A program made the translations under genes and the position numbers. Below the pieces are notes generated by a model. It saw nothing but the letters and a program-made list of their open reading frames with translations. It ran no database searches and was not told the origin of the DNA. Shown in pieces: positions 1 to 12,300 of a stretch of DNA of 64,000 bases. The stretch's first letter is position 1; every line of letters starts with the position of its first letter. Source of the stretch: Nematostella vectensis (lineage: Eukaryota; Cnidaria; Anthozoa; Actiniaria; Edwardsiidae); assembly GCF_932526225.1 (NCBI RefSeq), contig NC_064034.1, positions 10,800,887-10,864,886 on the forward strand, in the 5' to 3' direction.

Positions 1-186
1 AAAGTGAACAATAAAAGTGAAGTTATACTAAATAAACTTTTTAAAATCTTTTTATACCAAAACAAACCAAAATAGCAAACCAAAAGCGAGTTCAATCATC
101 TTGTCATGTTAGAACGCGCTATAGAAATAAATTATTGTTATTAAAAAATAGAATTGTGTATATGATCGATCTCACTTTTGGTTCAG
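1..186 (+). other. Intron of gene 1 (5' side truncated)
   Basis: AT-rich sequence ending in a ttcag acceptor at 182-186. No coding signal is visible. The exons upstream of it lie outside the window, so the start of gene 1 and its promoter are not here. Confidence 0.6.
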
Positions 187-328
187 ATATTCAATGGAAA
201 TACAGACAAGACGACAGTTGTCAAGAGAACGTTTTCCATTGTAACCGCCGCACGCTATGTTCGGGTGAACCCCATGACCTTCCAAGGGTACAAACAGATG
301 CGGGTTGAGCTGTATGGCTGCAGACAAG
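187..328 (+). CDS. Discoidin (F5/8 type C) domain, C-terminal half exon
   Basis: A 142-base exon, phase 0 in and phase 1 out. It begins with the FNGNTD motif (family: F-x-G-N-x-D) and runs through ARYVRVNP to MRVELYGC, the usual end of a discoidin domain. Its N-terminal half exon lies upstream of the window. Other second-half exons of this gene are also 142 bases (2586, 6455, 9650, 12899), which supports the boundaries. Confidence 0.85.
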
Positions 329-3300
329 GTAAGAGCCGATGATGCTGATGATAATAGAAATGATGCTGATGATAATAGTAATGATGCTGATAATAATAGA
401 AATGATGCTGATAATAATAGAAATGATGCTGATGATAATAGAAATGATGCTGATGATAATAATAGAAATGATGCTGATGATAATAGAAATGATGCTGATG
501 ATAATAGTAATGATGCTGATAATAATAGAAATGATGCTGATAATAATAGAAATGATGCTGATAATAATAGAAATGATGCTGATAATAATAGAAATGATGC
601 TGATGATAATAGTAATGATGCTGATGATAATAGTAATGATGCTGATGATAATAGTAATGATGCTGATAATAATAGAAATGATGCTGATAATAATAGAAAT
701 GATGCTGATAATAATAGAAATGATGCTGATAATAATAGAAATGATGCTGATGATAATAGTAATGATGCTGATGGTAATAGTAATGATGCTGATAATAATA
801 GAAATGATGCTGATAATAATAGAAATGATGCTGATGATAATAGAAATGATGCTGATGATAATAATAGAAATGATGCTGATGATAATAGTAATGATGCTGA
901 TAATAATAGTAATGATGCTGATGATAATAGAAATGATGCTGATGATAATAGTAATGATGCTGATAATAATAGAAATGATGCTGATAATAATAGAAATGAT
1001 GCTGATGATAATAGTAATAATGCTGATAATAATAGAAATGATGCTGATAATAATAGTAATGATGCTGATGATAATAGAAATGATGCTGATGATAATAGAA
1101 ATGATGCTGATGATAATAGTAATGATGCTGATAATAATAGAAATGATGCTGATGATAATAGTAATGATGCTGATAATAATAGTAATGATGCTGATGATAA
1201 TAGAAATGATGCTGATGATAATAGTAATGATGCTGATAATAATAGTAATGATGCTGATGATAATAGAAATGATGCTGATGATAATAGTAATGATGCTGAT
1301 AATAATAGAAATGATGCTGATAATAATAGAAATGATGCTGATGATAATAGTAATGATGCTGATAATAATAGAAATGATGCTGATGATGATAATGATAATA
1401 GCGAACTTCAGATTTACGACGGTGGATGGACGACGACGGCGTTCACGATTTATTTCTCCGCGCGCTAAAAGAAAAATGTGGTAGGGCGCGCTGAAATCTT
1501 GTGGGTGCGCCATCGTAGATTCCCCGCTGTCGTTAATCTATAGTTCGCTAATCATATCAGGAAAATTTAGCCAAAAATTGGCCTTTTTTCCAGACGCGGT
1601 CACTTCCATATAAGGAAACTAATATATTCATTATTTGGAAAACCTGCATGATTCTAGTCATTTTTAGGGCTGCCGTACCGCAGGTGCTTCGCAAACTTTG
1701 TTAATTGTATTCAGGAGAGAAAAACAGTGACTGTGACCATTTTTAGACAATGGAGAAAGCTTCTAAAAAGAAACTAAAATTTCTCGGTACCAGACCCCTA
1801 AAACGACAACGGTTTCTTCATATGAATGATAATGATGACGATTTTAATGGTTATGATTATATGGTGATAATTACATTGGTGTGTTTAGTGGTGTGATTAG
1901 AATTTTTTTTGTAAAATCATACGGTGATGATAGTGATAGCGGCGATGATAAGAGTGCTTTTGATAACTATGATAACTAGGATAACTAGAATTAGCGTTAC
2001 TGTTTTACGATACGTTCATCATGTTTGCATTCTTACTAACATTTTTTTTCGGAAGGCTGGCGCGTCCCTGTCGGAGTGGAGACTGGGCAGGTGTCTGATG
2101 TGCGCATGTCATCGTCTTCTTACTCGAGTCCTGACCACAATGCCTCCGCCGCGCGTCTGTACGCCTCGACCTGGTGGTGCGCTTCGTCATCGTTACCCAC
2201 AAAGTTCTTACAAGTTGACCTTGGATTACTCGTTGATGTCACTGGCGTTGCGTTACAGTCCGGTGACACTGCGTCACGTGTCACACAATTCGACTTGGAG
2301 CTTGGATACACAAATAGTATTTGGCGGATATTGAAGGTAAAGCTTTAGTCATTGATAGGTAGTCATCTTTAATTTAGTATTTACTTGCATCTTTGAATAT
2401 AAGAAGTTTGGCAGAAATAACAAAAAAAAGGTTATAAGAAATGGGCAAATACGCTTTAAAGTACTGCTTTTAACTTTGGTCGACTGTTGAATTTGGTATT
2501 TACTTTATTTATGTATAATAGCAGCACGAATATGTAAAATAGCCGAGAGTAGCTCTTTTTTGATTGGCTGATTGGTTTATTGAAGAGGCTCACGGGGAAC
2601 TCGGCCGCAAACACAGTGGTGACCACGTGGTTAGATGAGCCAATCGGCGCGAGACTGGTCCGCATCCAGCCCACGGCCCACGTGACTGGCGTATGCATGA
2701 GGGTCGAGATATACGTCAACAAACAAGGTAATTCTTTGACGAGACCTGACGTTTATACGAAAAACATGCACACGATTTCAACCACTCTTTCCCACACTGG
2801 TTTTTATTGTCCCTATTGATAGTGAATTTCAAGATTTTTTTTTTAATAACAAATAGGGAGTATATCGTTAACATGTTCCATACGCATCTTCTTCGAATAA
2901 GGTCGCACTCGGAGAATCCATGTATCGTAACCTGCAGTTCCCCATGGGTATCAAATAAATGTCAAAAAAAATACAAATCCAGGCTTCAATAGCTGTATAA
3001 TTCTTATTTTATGTTCCTATGAACATTACAATGGCTTTCAGATACCAGGATTCAGCCATTTATACGCCACCCATGAACCACTGCGGGTTACCATTTATTG
3101 ATTTTCGCAACGTTTTTTGTAATTGATATAAGCGCGCATCTGGTGAGCCCGCTACTCAAGCAAATGATATCCCGCATAGCACCGTAGTTGTATAATAAAC
3201 AAGCATATATCAACAAAAATAGTCAACGTCAAGTCAACGCAATGTATATAAAACTTAAACGCTCTTATTTTGTCAGTGCCTCCTCCACATATCATCAGTT

Positions 3301-6300
3301 TATCTATGGATGGGAACCTAACCGCCGCAGCAAACGCCACTACGCGACTATTTTGTAATTACACCCTGCCCCACGCTTCAGTCCGATGGATTCTTAACAA
3401 CAAGCTTATCCCGCAACCCGCGGGATCGCCCGTGACTTACCCTGATGGGTACTCCGTGAGCAATGTGACCGTGTGGTTCACTAGCGCGGATGAGATTGTT
3501 GACAAGTGTGACGAAGGAGTAGGGCCAAGCAGAGATCGCCGTTGCAGCGCCAAGGTCACGTGCCAAGTGTTTTATAGGAATCTGGTGACCAGAGGCGCCG
3601 TGGAGCGCAGTGTGCCGGTCTATATTCAGCTAAGTAAGACTTGATTACCTCTAATCTAGTAATGGTACAGCATAGTCAAATAGGCTGCATCTCAATGCCC
3701 ACAATCAATACTTTGTGTTTCTTTTGGAAATTCCACATTTGGAAGTCAACCGTGTTCCAGTCATTAAATTAATTGCAATGTTTTCTGGGCTAGATAACAT
3801 TTGGCTGTTAGTGGCTACGTAACACAGCGCTTTGATTTTGGTAAAGATAGTATCGTTTATTCCAGAGATATAAGACTAGTATTCGCGCAAATCTATCTTG
3901 TTTTAGCCATAGTTACATAGTTAAAACTCTATTATTCCCCCATCTATTTGAGGCCCCTTTTCCAATAAGGATGAAGGGTTGGTAATGGTCTATTTTCGTT
4001 TTTGCATAAAATCAAAGAAATAAAATCAAAGATACAAATAGCAGTTAAGAACAAGTAAGCACAAATTGCATGCAACTGATGCTTATTTCATCCACTCCCG
4101 CTATTTCAGAGGTACCATCATCTCCAGAGAATGTCACCGCAGTCAACGTATTCGATAGTTCGGCCACCATCAAGTGGGTACAGCCTCCAGCAACCATCGC
4201 CGAGGGAGAAGTTAGACATTTTGTGATACAATACAGCGCAGACTCGTCAGCGGTATTCAAAGATATAGCAGGCGCAAAAAACAGATCACGGATTCTGAAG
4301 GGATTGCGGGCCAACACCACATACTTGGTCCAGATTCGCGCAGTCAGTATTGTCGGCGAGGGGACCTTGGCAAATTTTACCTTCAAGACCAATTCTACCA
4401 GTGAGTATTTGTGTTTGATTTGCACTTTGCACAAGTTCCACCAACGTCCCTCTATATTCTGCTTCTACACGTTAGAATCCTACTAAAGAAATACTTCGTG
4501 ATGGTTCCATCTGAAATCGTCTTTGTAAATCACTTTGCTATTATCACTCAAAGGAGGGTTTTAATTAAATTTCAATCTGGTTTCTTATCTAGTTCCTTGC
4601 CATCGTAAAAGTGTCGGTTTAGAAACCAAGGCAATTCCTGATTCGTTCATCACCGCCTCGTCACAAATGAACTTCACCACCCCACCCTCCAGGGGACGTC
4701 TGAACCTCGTCGCGGGAGCCTGGTGCGCGTCCCCCAGTGACGTCATACCCTACTTGCAAGTGGACCTGGGATTGCGACACGTAATCTGCGCGTTAGCTAC
4801 TCAAGGGAGCCCCTCCGCTGACCACTGGGTTCGAAGTTTTCAGTTGCATTTTACTTATGACGCAATCACCTGGCGACCCTACATATCACGTGATCTTATT
4901 ATTGTTGTAAGTATGCAAATTTTAGCAATTTTAGCAACTGGTTGTTAATCTCTATTTTCAAGAATTTTTATATCATATGTTGTTATAGAAGATAAGCCAT
5001 TGATGTAAGTCTTGGATTTACGCTTTTTTCTAGGAGTTTAAAGGTAACACAGATCGCTTATCAGAAAAGTACCACAGACTCAATGACTCGATCGTCGCTA
5101 GAGTGGTGAGGATCCTGGTAACTAGTTACCAGACTTCCCCCTGCATGAGGGTCGAATTGTACGGGAAACCATCATTGCCAGGTAATTATGAGCTTTGGTA
5201 ATTATGAGCCATAGAAAGTAGCTAAAGTATCCAACCCTCCGTGACATGTTTGTTTCATTACTCAAGGATGTGCTGACGATACCAATCTAATTACTATTTA
5301 CTTACTGTAAATGTTCGTTATTTATTTAAGGATCGGGGGTAATTTTTCAAAATTCATCTCGGCGCTGTATGGATAACTGTTATGTTTTTATTTTAAGTAT
5401 TGTATTTCATGCTAAATTATCGATTGATAAGAAATTAAACGCAAGCAACTCCAAGAAATAGTTCATTCCGGTCTTTCATTTAAAAAAAGCGTGTTTGTTT
5501 TAAAATACTTGCATTCGGTCATTCGTTTTATTTTATTGTTTGTTTCATTTGTGTGTGTGTGTGTGGGGGGTATCTTTTTGGGAGAGGGGGGTATCTGGGG
5601 TCCATATCTCATATTTTGCTCCATATAATTTGGCTAAGGTATCCAACCTTCCCGTGGTTGTTTTATTACTCAAGGGTGTGCTGACGTGCCAGTTGGTCTC
5701 CAGAGCAGAACTCGTATCCTGGATCACCGATTTACTGCCACGTCTCACTATAGCGATAGTTATCTCCCATATCTTGGACGGTTAAGATTTAAAAAATGCT
5801 GGGCACCAAAAACCAACAACGGACCGGACTACCTGCAAGTCGACTTAGGTTCTCTCTATCGTATATGTGGCGTGGCCACTCAGGGCAGTCCAATTAATGA
5901 CGAGTGGACTACCAAATATCAGCTGAGCTTCTCACGTGACAACGTAGCCTGGTTTGACTTTTACGAAAACAGCATCATCAAGGTAATTTGTCTCCAAAGC
6001 GATTCATAAGCAATAAAGGCAATGACAAAGGGGCTTGACATGTAGGGCTAGGGAGGGGCAAATCAATTAATGCTGTTGTTTTCTAAATGTGTAAGAAAAG
6101 CAAAAGAGTGATGTAGCATCAACAAATTATCGATCCATCTTTCTAAAACGAACTACATGTTTGTTTAATCACTAAGGAATCGATTATGACAATCAGTATA
6201 ACCTACAAAATTGAGATGGCAACAAAAAGGAAAAGACCATATCATTTAATATAGTAATGCGTGATGATACGATCTCTTTCAAATACCGTATTTCCTACAT

Positions 6301-9300
6301 CTGCATCTACATCTCGCGCATCAAAAAATGTCAAAACATCTACTTTAGCCTTATATGTTCAAATATATCTTTTGCAATTTGAGCTTGAGGGGCTTGAGGG
6401 TCAGGTCTTTAAAAAGTATTAGGTACACTCCAACATCCGTTTCATTGGTTGTAGACATTTGATGGAAACACGAACCGAAACGAGATAGTCCGTCATCAGC
6501 TGAGCAGCGCTGTGTACGCGAGATTTGTCCGCGTCATCCCAACGGCTTATAGCGGCCACAAAATCGTGCGAATGGAGCTTTACGGTGTCTTGCAAGGTTA
6601 GCACCACGTAAAGTATGTAATGCGTTACACGAGATATGATAAAGTGTCAATGAGATAAGTGTCAAATCTATTTTTGTTTCCTTATTTTCGTATAACGCCC
6701 TAGTGGCTTGCAAAGACAAGGCATGTATCGTGTAATTCTTAGGCGATAAGGTATAACTTTGAACTTTGAATGTTTTAGAAAAAAATGTTCTTACCCTCCC
6801 ATGCAGCACGAAGCTATGGGAAAACGGAATTAGCTGCTTTTAGTTGGTGCGTGGTGTAGTGTTTTACAAATGATGTAACAACTGATTGACTCATCTCTAC
6901 CAATTAGAATGTAATGAACCCCTCGGACTAGAAGACAAAGGTGTCGTTAACGAAAAGATGACGTCATCATCAAAACTAAACAATTCCTATAGCGCGTCCG
7001 CTGGCCGCCTGTACGGCGGCTCATCCTGGTGTAGCGCCACATCGTCCCAGGCGGAGTATCTGCAGGTTGACCTGGGGCGAGTGACGAGGGTCACTGGCAT
7101 AGCGACACAGGGATCCCCTACTAAGGATAAATGGGTCACGTTGTACAGTGTTAAGCACAGCGATGATGGACAATTTTTTACGGAATACCCTGCGGGAGAA
7201 TCCAGTAAGAAGGTACGCTGTACAGATTTGAAAGATGCAAGTCCCTCTTGATGGGTCATCGGAAATATAGGGCCCCCGAATAGTCTTGGGCGAGCACTTG
7301 CGAGCTTGCGAGCACCCAGTTTTTTATGTGAGACCAAGCATTTTTAGTTTGGTGCAGCGAGCACATCGAAAAATACAATTCGAGCACGGCGGAAAAAAAA
7401 GTGCGAGCACGCGAGCATTAGCCGAAAACTGCGAGCACATCGAAATTTCGGGGGACCATTTGGGGCCCTAAATATGTACATATTTGTTATTTACCAGCTG
7501 GGAGGTCCGTAACGTTAAATACCGTGACAGAGGTCTTGAAAATACTACGATACGGACCGACCCTTAGCTGGGAAATAACATATTTATTTTATTTCTCAAT
7601 AGATTTTCCAAGTTTGTTTACCTTTACGAGCTTATGGTTGCACGAGGCGAGGTTTCGCTTCTGACTTTCGTCGATGTTCGTGAAAATTTTGTTCGCTCAT
7701 GATCTTTTAATAAACTCCATTTTGTATTTCCACACAACGCTTTTAATCCTCCAGAAACACAGAACCTCCAAAGAAGACATTCTCTGAGTTTTGACCACCA
7801 TTTTTTTAAAATAATTTAGTCGTTCTAGACTCGAATTGATCGTAGAAATGTCTTCTTTCGCTTTAAATCCTCGACAGACGATAAGATATAGAGTGATTTG
7901 TCGTTTATTTTGTATGAAAAAAAGATTTGCTGCCTTTTTTATCCCAAATAAACTTTCAGCAAACTTAAAATTGTCGCGCGCGTTGCAATATCATTTTGGC
8001 GGGAATTTTTCAAAACACAGGGAGTTTGAAGCTGATTTTCCGTAAAGTCAATGATTCTAGATAAAATGACAAATAAAATGCCGTTTTAGTGTAAAGATCT
8101 ATAACCTCGGGAGTAAAAATCCAGTTTTCAATGGTCACTTTACAAATTAACTCACTATTTCGAGCTTTGGAGGTGAGCGGTCCGTTATCGCGGGGTCCGG
8201 ATCGTAGGATACCGGACCTCACGAGAGTCAATCAAACCGCGCGATTTGATGGATACCGGACCCCGAAAAAAATAAAAAGAAATTACTTTTATAAATGTCT
8301 CATGCTTACAGATCTAGTAACGCTCCCAGATTTCCAAAAATGCTAGCAACATACAGTTTTTCAGATAGAGGTCGTTGAATATCACTACTATCGCTGTCTC
8401 TAGTTTTTTTTTTTTCAGGAAATATCGGCACTTCTGTTTTAGCGCTATGCACCTTGCTCACAGTACCAATAACGGTGCCAGATTTAAAAAAATAGAGATT
8501 GCGGCCGTCATTGCTATCACTGTTGTCTCTAGGTTTTTACAGGAAATATCGACGGTTCTGGAGTGGTCGTGAACTGGTTGATGTATCCCATGACTGCTCG
8601 CTATTACCGAATCAAACCAGAAGAGTGGAATGTCGCCATCTGTCTCAGATTTGACCTGTATGGCTGCCGCGGTGAGTCACTAAGGAAAGGCGCAAATGTT
8701 TTGACAAGAATACTTAACAACGCACACGTTGTCATATACAATGTGTATTGCCGCGTAGGGCATATACAGCCCTACGAATGGGAATGGCAGATTGCCTAGT
8801 ACATTAAAAGGAGCTAATGGGGATATTGGGCTTACTTAAAAGGTGTCAAATGGTATAAAATTAAAAGAGCCTTTTAACAAAAAAAGAAAAAAATAATGAA
8901 AAGCTTTATCTATTGAAGCGTAATATACAATTCATTTAAAATACATATATGTATTTGCTCAAAATACATATGTATTTTAATTTTCAATCAATTGTTATTT
9001 CTTCTTAGTGAGCTGTGATCACCTCCCTCTTCGTCCAAGCGCGACATTGTCTTCGTCGCAAAACACCAGCATGACCCCACCCTCCCTCGGTAAACTGCAC
9101 TTCCCCACTGGGTCGTGGTGCGCAGCCCCTAGTGACGTCACGCCATACCTGCAGGTTGACTTAGGTTCACGTCACGTGATCTGCGCGGTGGCTACTCAGG
9201 GGAGTCCTACCGCAGACCACTGGGTGCAGACTTACAAGATACAAGCCTCCCTTGATAGATCATCGTGGAGAAACTATTCTGAGAGTGGAAACGAAATGGT

Positions 9301-12300
9301 AGTTTAGTAGAATCGAAGCCCAATTTGCTAACTGTATCTTTCAATATTTTGTGAATTCTCACCAACAATTTCCAACTGCAAAATCACCACCTTATTATAC
9401 CACTTTAAGGTTGTGTATTGTGATTCAGTTTTTAGCTCGGGAGAAAGAAGCTGTTTGGGAAATACGCTCTATTGCAAAAAAAAAAAATCAAAAATTCAAT
9501 GTAAAGGAGTACCTGCCTTAGCCAGTTAAGCCCGGGATTTAACTATAAATACACAGATATACACCCGACCATTTATATCAAAATTTGGGTAACGAACTTG
9601 AAGCCGTAAACCGCCCAGGAACGCCCCTGATTGTTGGTTTTGTTTCCAGCTTTTTGGTAACTCGGATAGGAGTAGTGTGACCAAACACGTGTTTATCGAG
9701 GCGATAGAGACAAGATATCTGCGGCTCGTGGTGATGAAGTCGTTAGGGCTGGCTTGTATGAGATTGGAGCTCTACGGAATAGCAAGAGAAGGTACACAAT
9801 GTATATAACAACATACCACGAGGTATGATATATGTAGCAGATAAGCAGCACATGTGACGTAAACAACAGAGCCAAGAGAAGCATGGTACCTTTGACACAG
9901 GAAAGATAAATGGTCGTCAGAAATTATCAATATAGACAAAATGATGATGCATAAAAGATACGGTTATGTTTAGCGGCTGACGCTTTATTTCTTTTTACAA
10001 AAACCAAACCCAATAATGCACACTAGCGACATATCGACATAACGCATGGGCGCGCGCACTCTTATCTTCGACATAACGACATGGACATAACGGCATAAGA
10101 GAAAAAAATGTTTTTTTTCTTTTATGTCATTATGTCAATGTCGTTATGTCGGGCTAACATAGTGCGCGCGCCCATGTCGTTATGTTGCTAGTGTGCACTA
10201 GGCATAAGGCATTATAACAAACCTTCGATATTTTGTTCGTTTCTACAGTGTGTGAGGCAGAGGCTGTAGGGGTGCGCGCCGGTGGAGTTATCAGAAGTGA
10301 TCACTTCACTGCAACATCTGTGTACGATAACTCGATAGGCTATGCTGCTAGTATGGGTAGGCTTCATGGCCCTTCGGGATGGGCGCCGGCAACAGCGACA
10401 GACAGCACAGGTAAGGTTTGGACATCCTAGTGTATATCCCTAACTTCTTTCTTGTGATTCAAGACATCACTATGTTTACCGTAAAACCAATAGGGACAAA
10501 TGAAGAGCTTAGGCTTCCTGTGGGTATCACAGCCATTTTATCGCTCGTCGCTTATTTTCTTTCTTCTTGACTTGACTTCGCCGCTCAGACAAACAAAACA
10601 ATCAAACTATTCAGGGATTTAGCTTTCTGTGAGTATATTTGCCAATCTTGCTTACTTAAGTTAGACTTGTTTTCTTCTTCCGGGTCATTTTACATGATCT
10701 CTTTTCATTCCTATCGAGTTGGTAAAACAATAACACGCAACCCGCAGGAGAGTAGGACAAAATAAAAGGAGCAAATACTCACGCGCAGTGGTGGGGTGGT
10801 GGTTACTAAAAATAGCCAGGATGGGAATCGACAATAATTAGTAAATAAACCCCTTCTGGCGGCTGGGATATCGGCGGTTAATGTCCAAGGATGAGAAATG
10901 GTACGAAAAATAAACAGTTGGCCGAGAAGCTTCGATTTCTCATTTTATATCCCAGTGACTACACTGGAAATGCGAAAAGTGTATTCTGCGCGCGCTGACG
11001 TGCACTGGAATTTTTGCCATTCGCAAAAGATAACAATTCATGCAACAATTTTTTTTCATTAGAACAAAACCTACAAGCTCAAACTTGCATTTCAACTGAT
11101 GGATTTACACCTAGACTGTTTTCTCTGTTCTGCTGAGAGCTGGAATAGAAATTGAAGCAAAAGTTTTCAATTTTGTAATGTCTTCTGCGCGCACGCTGAC
11201 GTGCACTGGAATGACGCCACGAGCGCGCGCTGTTGTGAAGTTCTTTGTCATTGCTTTTTCTTTCCCGTTTCAGGATAAATTCTAAAAAAAATACATTGAT
11301 GATAGTTCTATGAAAGAAATGAAACATTCTTTCTGTGCCTTCATAGCGTTTTGAAAACCATGGTGTTTGTTTGAGGAGTTATTGAGCAGACGAAAAGCGA
11401 GTTCACAGGACAGGTGCCCGTTTCTCGAAACACCCGAGAATTCTCGGGCCCGAAAACGTTTTATTTCTTAAATTTGAAAAGCTGGCTAATTATTTTAAAA
11501 ATTTATGGTATCTCAATGTGTTGAAATATCGTCAAATATCGTATTTTACCACAAAGATTCATGTGAAAGATAATCTTCTTTTTGGTTTTATAGATTTTGA
11601 TCTTTCCCGAGCTTCTCGGGCCCGAAATTCACATGGCTAAAATATTAAGAAAGTTCTCGGGACCTCGCAGTCACCCGAGGTCTTAAGACATTATCTTAGC
11701 CATTATCTATTTCATAAAATATCGTTTTGGTCGGGTATGTTTTCCAGACCACCTCCAGGTCGACTTGGGCTCGGTGTACGCGCTGTGTGGCGTCGCGACA
11801 CAAGGCGCCAAGGAAGATAATGAGTGGGTCACAAGTTACTCGATCAAGACTTCCATGGATGGTCTTAATTGGCAGCGATACAGCGAAAATAATATTGGCA
11901 AGGTATGTGTTTTTGTGTTGGCAAGGTATGTGTTTTTGTGTTGGCAAGGTATGTGTTTTTTTATTGGCAAGGTATGTGTTTTTGTGTTGGCAAGGTATGT
12001 GTTTTTGTATTGGCATAGGTATGTGTTTTTGTATTGGCAAGGTATGTGTTTTTGTATTGGCAATGTAGGTGTTTTTGTGTTGGCAAGGTATGTGTTTTTG
12101 TATAGTCAAGGTATGTGTTTTTGTATTGGCAAGGTATGTGTTTTTGTGTTGGCAAGGTATGTTTTTTTGTATTGGCAAGGTATGTGTTTTTGTGTTGGCA
12201 AGGTATGTGTTTTTGTATAGTCAAGGTATGTGTTTTTGTATTGGCAAAGTATGTGTTTTTGTGTTGGCAAGGTATGTGTTTTTGTGTTGGCAAGGTATGT

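Noticed and set aside
221-1513. Long open frames on both strands over the 21-bp repeat (DADDNRN-like and IISIIS-like proteins)
   Set aside because: They follow from a repeat period divisible by three and lie inside an intron between two well-defined discoidin exons.
1924-2334. 136-residue ORF with upstream ATG over the discoidin exon
   Set aside because: It is in a different frame from the discoidin coding frame and covers intron sequence.
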